A stretch of DNA of 64,000 nucleotides. It comes from Silene latifolia (lineage: Eukaryota > Streptophyta > Magnoliopsida > Caryophyllales > Caryophyllaceae). A program made the translations under genes and the position numbers. The stretch lies in assembly GCF_048544455.1 (NCBI RefSeq), contig NC_133534.1, positions 220,438,292 through 220,502,291 on the forward strand. The letters are read 5' to 3'. This document shows positions 34,036 through 47,107 of the stretch, piece after piece; position 1 is the stretch's first letter, and each line of letters begins with the position of its first letter. The notes under the pieces were generated by a model that was not told where the DNA came from, searched no databases, and saw nothing but the letters and a program-made list of their open reading frames with translations.

Positions 34036-36659
34036 TATTTCTTGTAGTGCTGCCCAATGGTACTCCCACACCACAACACTTAAACGGAAATTTTATTGCC
34101 AAATCCGCATTTATCCAATTAGTCGAAAGAAGCCAATTTGAGGGGATGCCTAGTGAAGACCCTCACTCTCATATGGAGACCTTTTGTGACTATTGTGATG
34201 CGATTTCTCAAACCGATGTAACTCAAGACCAAATTCGATGGGTCTTATTTCCTTTTTCTCTAATTGGCACCGCAAAACAATGGTTGAAAGGCCTTGATAA
34301 GGCTACTCTCGGAATTGATTCTTGGAAGAAGTTGGCTCTAGCTTTCTACAAAAAGTTCTATCCACCGGAAAAGACTAACATGCTAAGAGCTCAAATTACG
34401 GGCTTTAAGCAAAGAGATGAAGAATCTTTGTATGAAGCTTGGGAGCGATTCAAGGGAATTTGTCGCTCATGTCCTCATCATGGACTTAGCGAGTGGTTCT
34501 TGATACAACAATTTTGGAACGGTCTTTATGAAGATTCAAGGAACATTTTCAACATGGGATCAAATGGAATGTTCACCGAAGTTGACGACAATCAAACTTG
34601 GAACAAAATTGAGGAAATGGCGGTCCACCATAACTCACAATATAGTAGACCTCGCAAGGCTACTAGAGGAGGAAAGCATGAAGTGGACTCCATTACTCAA
34701 TTGGGTGCTCAACTTAGTGCTCACATTGATACCATCAATATGAAGTTTGAAAAGGCTATGGCTAGACTTGAAGCAGCCTCAAAATCACCAAAGCATCATG
34801 TTAATGCCATGACGGCATCTTCATCAATCCCAAGTGGGATATGTGAGAATTGTGGAACTTTGGGACATGACCAAAGTGAATGTAGGGGAACAAGTGAATG
34901 CTTTCCAAGCATACAAGAGTGGTACCCCTTATTCAAACTATTAGAATGAAAACACCAAATTCCATCCAAATCTCTCATACAAAAGCCAAAATGTTCAAAA
35001 CCCTCAACCAACATACACCCCACCTCCCATGAGAAACCAAAATCAAAGACCCTTTTACAACCAAAACCAAGGTTACCAAAATCAAACTCCATACAATCAA
35101 CAAAACGACCAAGGTTTTGATGTTTAAAAAGCGGTCCTCCAAATGCAAAAGAATCAACAAGAATTTTTCACTCAAATGCAAAAAGATAGTCAAGCAAAGG
35201 AAATCACCATCAACAACATCCTAGCTCACACCAAAATGTTGGAAACCCAATTGACTCAACTAGCATCTTCAAGCTCACAAAGACAAAAGGGGCAATTACC
35301 ACCTCAAAGTAATCCCCTAAGACATGAAACGGTTAGGGCCATTCACTTGAGAAGTGGTACAAGGTATGAAGCACCAAAGAAGCAAGTTGAGGATGAAGTT
35401 TTGGAAGCTAGTGACAAAGAAGAAATTGTGCAAAACTCCAAGGATGGGGAACCATCAAAAGAAGAAATTTCAAAGAAAAATGAAGACAAGGTCAAGGAGA
35501 AGGAGCCCATTGTGATTATACTTCCTTTTCCAAGTCGTCAAGCCAAGCCCAAATTTGATGACCAACTTGAAAAATTTATGGAAATTGTGAAGAATTTGTA
35601 AGTCTCAATTCCTTTCACGGAATTAATCAATCACGTGTCGGCCTATGCAAAATACATGAAAGACATCCTCACAAAGAAGAAGTCGATCCGGAAGCTTGAG
35701 ACTATCGCCTTCACTAAGGTGAGTAGTGCAATACTTCAAGGGAGTTCACCTCCAAAACTCAAAGATCCGGGAAGCTTCTCAATACCGTGTACCATTGGCG
35801 ACACCACGATCAACAAAGCCTTATGTGATCTAGGGGCTAGTGTGAGTGTTATGCCGTACTCGGTGAGTAAAAGGTTGGGGATGGGAGAGCTTAAATGCAC
35901 CAATATTACACTCCAAATGGCCGATATATCGACGAAGACACCATTAGGGATATTGGAAGATGTTCCCGTAAGAGTTGGGAAATTTTTCATCCCGGTGGAC
36001 TTTGTCATTGTTGACATGGAAGAAGACTCCAACATTTCAATCATTCTAGGAAGACCTTTCTTACACACTGCGGGTGCCGTGATTGATGTGAAGCATGGAG
36101 AACTCACTCTAGAAGTGGGAGATGAGAGCATAACTTTCAATCTTGACAAGACCATGAGAGCTCCCCTTTGCATGAACCATGTTTTATGGTTGATCATTAT
36201 AGCCAGAAAGATGATAGGAAGAAGTCGGAATTCCAATGGAAGAATAAAATTGATGATGCCTCATTCAAAGAACAAGTGAATTGTAACAAAGAGAGCTTGA
36301 AAAGCTCACCAAAGTCAAGCAATGAAGAGGATGGCCTCATTGGCCAAGACAAGAAAGTGGGAGAGTTGTCTCTATCAACTCAAGAGATCTTTAGTGATCA
36401 AGTAGATGAAGTTTGTGGTCTTTGGGACGATGAGTTTGAAGGGATTTTCAATCCCTATATTGGTAATGCTATCGATAAAGACCGACATGAAGCACAACAA
36501 GGGCAAAGATCTATTGAAGATCTTTATCATGATAATGAACAAGCTTTTGACTACTTTTTCAAGGTGTTGAGCAACATCAACAACACCTTGGACATGCCCC
36601 CATGACATCTCACTAAGGATGAGAGTTTGGTGGAGTCCTCCCTAAACCACCATTTGTAA

Positions 36660-37652
36660 ATATTTCTAACTCCCTAACTCGCATTTTAATTCTTACATTG
36701 CATTTTTTGTCATTTTTGGATTTTTATGCTTTCATCAAGGTAATTATCATTTTTGAAAGAAGTGAGGGAGGGACTAATGATTTTAATTGATGTGTAGTGC
36801 TTTAGCTTAGTGTGGGGATAGCATTTGCCTAGGCTATTCATGCCTTAATAGTGCCCCTACAATGAAGAACACGGGATTTAAAGAATGAAAATGACAAGGG
36901 ATATGCAAGTGAACGGATGGAACTGAATCCGGGTAAAACAGGGAGAAGCCGAGCGTCTTCTAGGGAATCCGCTCGTCTTTAGGAAAGACGCCCGTCTTTG
37001 CCTGAATCTGCCCGTCCATTTTTAACTGAGAATTTGAAATTCTGGGACTGTCGAAGAATCTGCCCGTCCTGTTAGAGAAGACGCTCGTCTTCAGAAATCC
37101 GCCCGTCCTGGAAGGAAAGACGCCCGTCTTTTTGGCTGTGAAAAACAAGGAAAGCTTACTGTCTGAGAATTCGCCCGTCTTTAGAAGAAGACGCTCGTCC
37201 TGCAGTCGATAAATCCGAGCGTCTTTGCTGAAAGACGCCCGTCTTTAGGCGAGAATCCTGAACCAAAAAAAGGCAGAATCCGAGCGTCCCGAAGGAAAGT
37301 CGCCCGTCTTCCCCTGCAGTTTTGAATTTTTCGGGTATTTCAAATACCCCCTCCCACATTCATTTCTTCATTCATTCATTCAAAACACTACCCATAAACC
37401 CTAAAACTCAAAACCCTCATCCTCTCCATCACCAAAACAAGATTTCCTCAACTAAATTCAACAAAATCAAATCCAAACTTCCTTTTAACAACAATTAATC
37501 ACTCCTCTTCCAACAAAAATCAAACCAAGCACCAAAATCTTCAACCTTTGAGTCGATTTTTGAAATTATAAAGGCACAGCCTTTCATCTTAAAATCGATT
37601 TGGGTATACTTGGAAATTAAAGATTTTCACCCTTTTCTTGGTATAATCATCA
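36660..37652 (+). promoter_or_regulatory. Non-coding region before second ORF of D
   Basis: No protein frame. The first part is a typical Athila-style spacer (AGTGTGGGGATAG at about 36810-36825). The palindrome array follows at 36946-37318, then the near-palindrome GGGTATTTCAAATACCCC, a CATTCATTCATTC tract and AACCCTAAAACTC (37333-37410), which look like a core promoter and plant 5' UTR. RT and integrase would sit in this interval in an autonomous element; they are absent. Confidence 0.65.
36946..37318 (+). repeat. GACGCCCGTC palindrome array before ORF2 of D
   Basis: Full palindromes: AAAGACGCCCGTCTTT at 36984-36999, 37116-37131 and 37231-37246, and GAAGACGCTCGTCTTC at 37077-37092. Half sites (ATCCGCCCGTC, ATCCGAGCGTC) fill the gaps. 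The 16-mer AAAGACGCCCGTCTTT is identical to the one in the D LTR at 25777. Confidence 0.9.
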
Positions 37653-37804
37653 ATGGCAAGAACAAAAGGATCAACAAAGGCACCTAAGGCAAAGGCACTC
37701 TCAACAAGACAAAAATGTCTTCAAGCAAAGAAAGCCTCATTGGCTATGGTGGTAGCTAGTTCAAACTTGGAAGTTCAACAACAACAACCTCCCTTGGAAG
37801 CAAC

Positions 37805-39095
37805 TGAAGGAAATGTAGATTCATATACATACTAACATACTCATATATGTAAAATTAATTTCTCATAAAATTAAAGGTGGATTTTATGCATGCAAACTTT
37901 AATAAAAGAAGATAAGAAAACATTTTCTCACCATAATAATTTCGGTCATATTGGGCACCAACAAGATCTCCTTCTTGTTAGTTCTTGAGCTTTCCATTAA
38001 TGGATGAACATACTTGACTTCAAATTAGAAGCCCTCCAATTAGTTGCACCCAAAACTATCCCTTAATCCCACAAACTAACATGTACTAGATGTTTATATT
38101 GTGGTTTATCTTAAAATCTATTACTAATACTCATATACTACTTTTAGTATTATTAGTGTTTGATTTAAACAAATTAGATTCACAAAAATGAGTTTTGTGA
38201 AGAACAAGAGAGAGAAGGGAGGTTTTTCATAAAAAGTGAGAATGAATTAATTTGAGAAAATTTTCTCTCTAATGTTGTGTATGGAAAACCGGTTGGGAGG
38301 GCATAGAGTAGACAAATTTTTCTTCCCAATTTGCTTTTGTTCTTCACAAGAAAAGCTAGCTAGTAGTAGGTGTTATCATGATGTTTATTTTATTATTTAA
38401 ATAACAAAACCATCAACACCCACTCACTACATATAAAACGGTTTTCCTTGTAATATTGAGTCCATTTTATTTTTGTCAATTGTACAATTGTATGTCATGT
38501 GACATGTGACATGTGACATGTCTTATGTCTTGTTTTAATTTAAAATGCATATTTAACAAATTAAATATCATTTATAAATTAAATAAATCATATTTAACAA
38601 ATTGACTAGTAATATAAAATTACTTTCTCATAAAATGGTCATTTAATTACTAGTTAGTATAATTCACAATATCTTATAATTATAACTAACTTATCATTCT
38701 CATCTCGCGTGTTTCGCAAACACCGATTAATTTTAGTAATATAACTTCTTAAATTACTAAATGAAATCTCATTTAATCACATTATAATAAGATGTCATTA
38801 TTCTCTCTTTTATAATAATTTGTTCAATTTTAAGGAATTAATTAATCGGTATACAATTAATTAACCTTTTCAATTAAGGGAATCGTCCTTTAGGTGTGAC
38901 CTCGAGGGATCAATCGATCACCACCGCCGCACGACAAAGTAATGTCAAACTCTAGCCACCAATCATTACCGATATGTGTGGACCAGTTGACTATATATAT
39001 ATTATGTATCATCCCTTCCGTATTCTTGTAATGAGATTTAATAATGATATTTAAATCATGTGATCGCACTATTGTTGAGGACACATTTCCCAACA
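37805..39095 (-). repeat. Copia B LTR, left
   Basis: 1,291 bp, nearly identical to the right LTR apart from a few single changes and a cluster of differences at 38903-38962. Confidence 0.94.
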
Positions 39096-39115
39096 ATCTC
39101 CCACTTGTCCTCGAC
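39096..39115 (-). other. Polypurine tract of copia B
   Basis: The minus strand reads GACAAGTGGGAGAT immediately before the LTR start TGTTGGG. Confidence 0.85.
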
Positions 39116-39839
39116 AAGTGTGCGTCACCAATTCTCTTGTCCTATTACTATCTCCCACTCAATGCAAGGTGTCTTTCAGGTCGTACTTGCAAGTGATCAT
39201 ATCGAGAGTGGTTTCCTCGATCTGGAGAATAACTGTTTGACCGGATTTATCCACTCTGGATACCTTCCGAGCGTGGCCACGCATTTCCGATTAATTACTC
39301 TCTCGAGTGGCCCCGAGATATTGTTTTAACACGACAAGGGGTGGACAATTCCTATCGCACTTATTCCCTTCGACTAGCCACAGCCATCATAACCCAAAAT
39401 ATGCCCATTTGACCCCATTTACGAAGGTCGTAGTAACACAAATCAAAGTTAATCAAACTGTGCCATCTTAGGCGAACGGTCTTTAGTCAAAAGAATTGAC
39501 TCATTAGAATACTATAGTAGCTCTTGCCACGACCAGGCTTTATAAATTTGCCAGAACTCTATAAGCGGTCACTGCCCGACAAAGTGTTCCTAACAGTCTG
39601 CCTATGTGATCGACTAGTCATCTCACATGACTCTATGGCACTTGAACTTGCCATCAATCGCATCACACTCTAGTCACTTCGAGACGTCACCTCATACAAG
39701 TGACTATGGGCGAATACAATGTTAATCCGTGTTCACTTTAACGGGGTTCAATTGTCTCTACAACCCGTTTGGATGTAACAAAGTATAATAAAAGAGTTTT
39801 AAAGTAAAACTCGAACGACAAATGCGATTATCATATATG

Positions 39840-42800
39840 AATAGTCAATGCCTGATTACTATTTCATGTTCTATAATCTAATTTGATCTTGTACATAGTT
39901 GTTCATTTCAATTCAATTGAAATGACATGACTCATCATGTTTAGCCTTTGAGAAGGCTTTGGTTAGTAGGTTTTTATCAATTTCTTGTACCTTACTTAAC
40001 CTCACTACATACTCGTTTTCCTTTGTAATGTATACATTTGCATTACAAAACTTTCTGAGTACGTGTCGAGATCCAATCAAGACATAGGCCCTCTAGCCTA
40101 AGAATAGCTCCCACTGTTTTCACAGTGTGCGGGACTCATCCTTCTTGCACATCTCATGATTGCAAGTGTACTCAATTTCGTTGTAAATATCTCTCATTGT
40201 TCTTTATTGCCTAGAACGATTCTAGAAAATCTACTTCTTAATAAACATTGCCACAATGGTATCTTAACCATCCTAATGTGTTTTGATTATGGTTTTGTCG
40301 GAAACCATGCGCAATCTCAATTGTCAATTGTCACTTGTGTAACACCCTTACACAATATTGCATCATAAACACTTTGCATCATAGCCTTAATGCTTCTGCA
40401 AGCACTTAAGGGTAATCTTTATAGCTTACTTGGTAAAGATTACTTAAATTCGATTTTGAAAACAATTCATCATACTCAAAGCATATGAAGTGTTATACAT
40501 CATTTCTTTTTAATTGATTCGGCAGTGGAAGCAAATGAAATCAATCAAATATATTCAATTTAATTGAACTAGTCATGAATCTTATCAACATAAGACTTCT
40601 TAATGACGCTAATATCATGTGGATTTATCTTCATAAATCCGGATATTCAAGATGTATTATAATACTCCAAGAGTCTTAAATCATTCTCAATGATCAATAT
40701 GTCATCCACATATCGGACTAATTAGAACTTCCGTAACTCCCACTAAACTTCATGTATAAACACAATTTCTCGACTTATCGAGAAATGTTTTGTCACATGA
40801 TCAAAATGTTGATTCTAACTCATTGATGTCCTACTTAAGACCCTCTCTCAAGTTTCACATTATCTTAGGGTTGCAAGAATCTACTAAACTCAAGACATGT
40901 ATTGAATACATTCCTTCTATTGAAGAAGTGGGTTTTAGATTCACTCGCTATGTATTTCATAACTTCATAATGAAACACAATCCCTAAGAAGATCCAAATA
41001 GACTTAATAATTTCAATTAGTGCAAAACCCTTTGCAACCAATTTGCTTTGAAATATCTCTTTATTAGTGCAAAACCCTTTGTCACTAATCAAGCCCTTTT
41101 GATTCGGATTTTCATGGCTCTAAGCCTTGTATTGAGTTGTGACTTAAACACTCTTATGTAAGTCATATGTTCATTACTTTCTAGAAGTAATCAACTTGAA
41201 TCAAACAATTTCTTTTGTAAGTTATAAGCTCTTTACTTTCTTAAAAGTAGCATGAATTCATCTTTTTTAACAAGTGACGAATTTAACCTCCTAGGTTTTG
41301 AAGAAACAACGTCTTACACAAAACGTCTCATGTAGCCAAGAAAGACCAGTTTCTTGCGACATAACATTCTTTGTGGCTCTTGAATAATTTCTCCCACTGT
41401 CTTCTAGAAATAAACTTGTATTTTAGAAAGACAACTTCATGAGCCGCAAACCCGTCGTGCTCGTGATAATTGCAAGGGAAAAATGAGCATTTGTTTCTTG
41501 TGAAAAACTTACAAACATGGTACCTTTACCATTTCATATCTCATATGATTCGATTTAGTGGAAAAATAATTTAGACAAAAATCCCCAAAATGATCAAGTA
41601 ACTCAAAGTAACTTGATTGAAATCCAAACCATATCGAATAGCGTTTGATTTCTTAGCTAACCACACATTATTCCATAATGCGTGCTAAGAGAGATTAACT
41701 TGTGATACTATATCACATTTCCTTTGGCTTATATCAAAGTCTTCACTTTGATAATCCCATCACGACTTAAATCGTGATTCCTTGAATTCTTTGAAATTCT
41801 TCAAAGATTTCTCTATTTACCTTATTAAGTGAACACATTAGCGTCAACCTAAATCGTTGGTAAAAGAAAATGATCAACCTATTTTGGATCAATGATTTAA
41901 AACCTCGATCTCCTTTTCAACCAAAAGGCACGAGACATCTTGCTTTGAATACAAGATACGCATATACCATTAACAATCTAATGGTTTCAAGAGTACTTGA
42001 TAACTCTTTGCGTTCATCATTCCAAAATTTAAGGTTTAATCTTGGGTTACCAATTTGAGTCTTGCATCATCTTCATGATATATCATTCTAGTTTGGTTTA
42101 GAATATAATCGCCTTGATAATGGGCTAGCCATATATCAAATCGTGGTGTAAAGGGTCACAAAAGTGAAACCTCTTTTGTATCTTAACAAGTTTATATTCT
42201 TATTTAGAGTTTATGCACTTAATAGTCATAATTAAGTACAACTTTAAATCCAAAACTAGATTGAGTACACAATTACTCTATCTCTCGACATTATTGTTGC
42301 TAGTCGTCATATTCTAATCATCCTATGTATCAAGTACAATGATGAAAACCTCCATTGGTTTCTAATATTGATTTAAGTAGTACTAGCAAAATTTATGTTT
42401 AATCAAATAAACATTTAAAGAAGAAGGTCCCATTAGATGTCCCACAACTAACTTGTTGATTCTTCAATAATTTGGGGTAGTTTCCTTTCTCGTGTCTAAC
42501 ATTTAAGAGAACGGAAACTTTATCGGTCGGGATTGATAGGTTTAGTATCGTCATTCTCAACAACTTTACCTTTAACATAACCTTGTATCAATTCCATTAT
42601 AATCTTTACTTCTTGAACCTCGTCCTCATCTTAACGGTTTAAGAGAATGCTCCCACTTATTTCAATGAGTCTTTGCTTTGAGAAGCAAAATTGAATTTCA
42701 TGAAGATTACTCTTCATTTGTTCGTTTTAGTCTTAAAACTTTCATCGAAGTGGTTGCGTTATTTTGGTCAATTACGAATTCTGAAAATCTAATCACCAAA

Positions 42801-43050
42801 ACAATTTTATCTTTTCAAGGTACTTAATTCATTTAAGTATATGAAAAACAATCCATTGTAAGTAGATGTGTTAGTCAAGAATCAAAAACCTGTTTGATAA
42901 CGAATAACTTTTATCTATACTCTCTACAAGAGATCCTTCCAATGGATAAAACGAGGTTTTTAGAAGAAAAATTCAAATTTTGTCTTTAGTTACGATGTTT
43001 TAATGGAGATTTGAATCAAAAATCGAAATGATATCGTATATGAATTGTGG
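39840..43050 (-). pseudogene. pol: Decayed copia gag-pol of element B
   Basis: The RT box YVDDI is at 40698-40712 and the integrase C-terminal stretch (GFAAHEVVFL-like, then FISRRQ) near 41390-41455 on the minus strand. Frames are broken as in A. Long stretches between B and A align base for base with scattered changes. Confidence 0.72.
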
Positions 43051-43194
43051 TAAAGAAATAGAACAATATTATAACGGAATAATGGAAAACTTAACATTCA
43101 TCGTTTTATAAATACTTGTAAACAAGTATAGCATTTACATAGTGACCTCTACCCAACTATGATAAATGATTCCAAGACCCAAATTCATATCAAC

Positions 43195-43560
43195 TTAGGC
43201 ACGGGGTAGCCGATGCAACCTTCATTAATATAACTCGGTGGATTAACCTTTTAATCGATTCTACTTTTAGAACTCTTGGTCGATAAAATTACTCTAATGT
43301 TTATCTATAGCCCAAAACACATCAACAAGGGCACGGGGTAGCCGATGCAACCCTTATCAATTACTTTTGTTGAGTTCAATCCAAATTTTGAATAAATGTG
43401 TCCATTATCCAAACCCACATCAACTTGGGCACGGGGTAGCCGATACATCCCTTATCAACATGAATTCGGTGGATTAACATTCATCACCCACTTCCCCTAC
43501 GTAACAAGGTTTGTACCCGGGGTAGCCGAGTGCACTCCCTCGCGAAATAGGTTTTCATGG
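43195..43560 (-). repeat. Repeated GGGCACGG units in copia B
   Basis: Units at about 43197, 43329 and 43427 plus a weaker one at about 43518. Here the core reads GGGCACGGGGTAGCCGAT, different from the GGTGTGGCC form in A. Confidence 0.75.
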
Positions 43561-45273
43561 TTTCTACTATTTGGTAAGGCTATGTCTCAATTAATTGTTT
43601 TAGCGAGAGGTCATGTCAATTTATTATCTATCACGTTTTAAGTGAATAAAGCGGTGAACTACGATAATTTGAATTGACACGGTCGATAAACTCGATAAGA
43701 TAAAAAATGCATGTTTTAGTTATGGCGATTTAGCGATGCATGTGACATAAAATAAAATGCAAGCATAAAGATAAATAAATCCTAGTATGGCCTTTCCTAA
43801 AATAGAAAACTATTTATCTATTACATATTCGGAAACCAACTCCATTGGTCCCTTGAACTTCGGTTGTTTCACGCATCTCGAGGTAACACCGTCTTTATGT
43901 ATCGCCATTCTTGAAGAAATCCGTCTTTGGGAACTCCGGAATGAATAAAATTACATAATAAATTACATAATTTCCTATTATACATTTGTAACTAAAATAA
44001 AATAAATCTATTAAATTACAAAACGGTGATACGAGATCACAATAAAAATTACAACCGAATCGATATTCCCATACATTTCGGGAAATACCAATTAAAATCT
44101 AAGGCCATACTAAGTAAAATTACATAATTTCAAAATTACATAAATTAAAATTATGACAATCATAAAGGAAAAATGCAGCATTATAATATGTATGAACATG
44201 CTCAATTTTTATGCTAAATCGCCTTTAATTAGCCAATATCGTATATTACTCGGTTTTAACGGATTTGCGTGATTTCAACATTTTATAATCACAAAAATGC
44301 ATAAACTCATATTTATGCATAAGTTAATTATCCTAACCTCTTAGGACTCAAAATATAGTCTTCACTAATAATTTGACCATAATTAACCTATATATACAAA
44401 ATTGTTCATAAATGGACCAAAAATACAAAAATAAGCCATTAAACTTCAAATAAATCACAAAATTTCAAATAAATTCAAAATTTGAAATTTAAATTCATGA
44501 ACATTCTGGAAAAATTCCATGACACTCATAATGTTCAAAATCTTAGGTTAAAAATTTCGAAAATTTACCTGAAAAACAATGTTGCGGTTTATCGATTTTT
44601 AATAAAATAATCATAAAAACATGGAAAAATTATTTTCATTAACTTTTCAATTTTAGATCTGAAAAATATAATAAAATGCAACATTATACGTTTTTCCTAA
44701 GTCATAGATTATGTTTTTATTAATTTTCCACTAATAATGTCACTATTTATGCTATTTTTCTTCAAAAATTCATAAATCATGCAAAAAGACTTCTTTATAG
44801 CCAATTATTTTACACACATCTTATAAAATTGCATGTGACAACATATTAATTTTCTATGACCAGATTCGAAATTTAACTCATATTAACCTATTTTTCACTT
44901 AAATCCGAATTTAATAATGAAAAATTCATTTTTCGAGCATAACAAGTCCAAAAATTATGAAAATTTACAGGTTATCTCAAAATAATATATGTGACAACAT
45001 ATCCAAAAATCAATGGAAAATTCGAAGTATAGCTAATTTTAGACCAAAAATGACATTTTTACTCATAAAATCACATTTAAATGCCATTATTGTAAATTAT
45101 GAACAATAAAAATCCGAAAAATTAACCAAAATATCCTAAAACATTTTAGGACCAGAAATATTAACATGCATTAATTAATTTCGTGATATCTCATAATAAC
45201 ACAAATTTTACAAGTTTTATTTGTTATTCTTATAACTCGGAAAAACTTTTAACCGATTTGCATGCAAACAACC

Positions 45274-45291
45274 GTGGCTCTTGATACCGAT
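45274..45291 (-). other. Primer binding site of copia B
   Basis: The minus strand reads ATCGGTATCAAGAGCCAC, close to the plant copia tRNA-iMet primer site TGGTATCAGAGCCA. Confidence 0.82.
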
Positions 45292-46582
45292 TGAAGGAAA
45301 TGTAGATTCATATACATACTAACATACTCATATATGTAAAATTAATTTGTCATAAAATTAAAGGTGGATTTTATGCATGCAAACTTTAATAAAAGAAGAT
45401 AAGAAAACATTTTCTCACCATAATAATTTCGGTCATATTGGGCACCAACAAGATCTCCTTCTTGTTAGTTCTTGAGCTTTCCATTAATGGATGAACATAC
45501 TTGACTTCAAATTAGAAGCCCTCCAATTAGTTGCACCCAAAACTATCCCTTAATCCCACAAACTAACATGTACTAGATGTTTATATTGTGGTTTACCTTA
45601 AAATCTATTACTAATACTCATATACTACTTTTAGTATTATTAGTGTTTGATTTAAACAAATTAGATTCACAAAAATGAGTTTTGTGAAGAACAAGAGAGA
45701 GAAGGGAGGTTTTTCATAAAAAGTGAGAATGAATTAATTTGAGAAAATTTTCTCTCTAATGTTGTGTATGGAAAACCGGTTGGGAGGGCATAGAGTAGAC
45801 AAATTTTTCTTCCCAATTTGCTTTTGTTCTTCACAAGAAAAGCTAGCTAGTAGTAGGTGTTATCATGATGTTTATTTTATTATTTAAATAACAAAAACCA
45901 TCAACACCCACTCACTACATATAAAACGGTTTTCCTTGTAATATTGAGTCCATTTTATTTTTGTCAATTGTACAATTGTATGTCATGTGACATGTGACAT
46001 GTGACATGTCTTATGTCTTGTTTTAATTTAAAATGCATATTTAACAAATTAAATATCATTTATAAATTAAATAAATCATATTTAACAAATTGACTAGTAA
46101 TATAAAATTACTTTCTCATAAAATGGTCATTTAATTACTAGTTAGTATAATTCACAATATCTTATAATTATAACTAACTTATCATTCTCATCTCGCGTGT
46201 TTCGCAAACACCGATTAATTTTAGTAATATAACTTCTTAAATTACTAAATGAAATCTCATTTAATCACATTATAATAAGATGTCATTATTCTCTCTTTTA
46301 TAATAATTTGTTCAATTTTAAGGAATTAATTAATCGGTATACAATTAATTAACCTTTTCAATTAAGGGAATCGTCCTTTAGGTGTGACCTCAAGGGATCA
46401 ACTGATCACCACCGTCGCACGACAGTAATGTCAAACTCTAGCCAGCCAATCATTACCGATATGTGTGGACCAGTTGACTATATATATATTATGTATCATC
46501 CCTTCCGTATTCTTGTAATGAGATTTAATAATGATATTTAAATCATGTGATCGCACTATTGTTGAGGACACATTTCCCAACA
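45292..46582 (-). repeat. Copia B LTR, right
   Basis: 1,291 bp; starts TGAAGGAAATGTAG and ends against the GCAAC duplication. Confidence 0.94.
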
Positions 46583-47107
46583 GCAACAACATCAACAACT
46601 CCGGAAATTGCTCAACTATCAAACTATCCGGAGGTAATTTTCATTTCTAACTCCCATAGGGGTACATTTGCCAAGTATGCTAGAAAATCCTTTCTATCCA
46701 CCAAATTCATATGTGAAGATGCCTTGAACAAATTGGATGTCCTTGAACAAACAAAAGCCTTCTTTGAAGCCATGGGGTTGGGAAAATTGTTTGCTATAAG
46801 AGAATCGACATAACCCTCCCTTACCTTAGAATTCTTGAGTTCTTTGAAAGTGACTAAGGTAGAGACTAGAGAAAACATCGAGTTCCGCCTTGCCAATGTG
46901 AGTAGGCGCATCACCTTTGATGAACTGGGTAAAGCATTGGGTCTTAGTGATTCACCTAGTTATTACAAGAATCCCGAAAAGTATGACCCCGCTCCTCTTT
47001 AAGAGGCGATTTCCGGGAGGAAATTTGAGAACTATCATGCTAGTCGCGCTCTATTAGTCCACCATCCAGGCATTAGAGTGTGGCACAAGGTTATCGGGAA
47101 TACTATT

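Larger units (their letters stand above)
27498..34049 (+). mobile_element. CACTA-1, En/Spm-type transposon
   Basis: A 6.55-kb element between the 3-bp duplication CTG (27495-27497, 34050-34052). The right end reads TTTCTTGTAGTG, the reverse complement of CACTACAAGAAA. The left end reads CACAAGAAACAAG, that is, the same repeat lacking three bases. Both ends carry many ACCGACCG-type subterminal repeats. It encodes a TNP2-type transposase and a second small gene, both on the plus strand, and inserted into the gag gene of D without shifting its frame. Confidence 0.93.
27246..36659 (+). pseudogene. gag-pro: Athila-like gag-protease of D, split by CACTA-1
   Basis: Starts at ATG 27246 (MSRRSQGDLLPFDHEIERTL). 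It is split at 27497/34050 by CACTA-1, whose CTG duplication preserves the frame. The capsid part carries FEGMPSEDPHSHMETFCDYC and GTAKQWLKGLDKATLG; the zinc knuckle CENCGTLGHDQSEC is at 34842-34883. The protease carries LCDLGASVSVMP near 35821 and IILGRPFLHTAGAVIDV. Breaks: a frameshift near 34885, TAG near 34940, TAA 35125, TAA 35599, a frameshift near 36165, and TGA 36603 shortly before the probable natural stop at 36657. Two of the TAAs fit CAA to TAA changes. Nothing like RT follows, so the frame ends with protease and an acidic tail (LWDDEFEGIF). Confidence 0.88.
37805..46582 (-). mobile_element. Copia element B (full length, antisense)
   Basis: An 8,778-bp copia element with two 1,291-bp LTRs, flanked by perfect GCAAC duplications (37800-37804, 46583-46587). 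The primer site is on the right and the polypurine tract on the left. It is the same family as A and C but has its own LTR subtype (TGAAGGAAATGTAG...ACATTTCCCAACA). It inserted into the second ORF of D. Confidence 0.95.

Noticed and set aside
36660..37652. Hidden RT or integrase between protease and ORF2 of D
   Set aside because: I read all frames here and found no YxDD, RNase H or DDE-type motifs; the content is spacer, palindromes and 5' UTR-like sequence.
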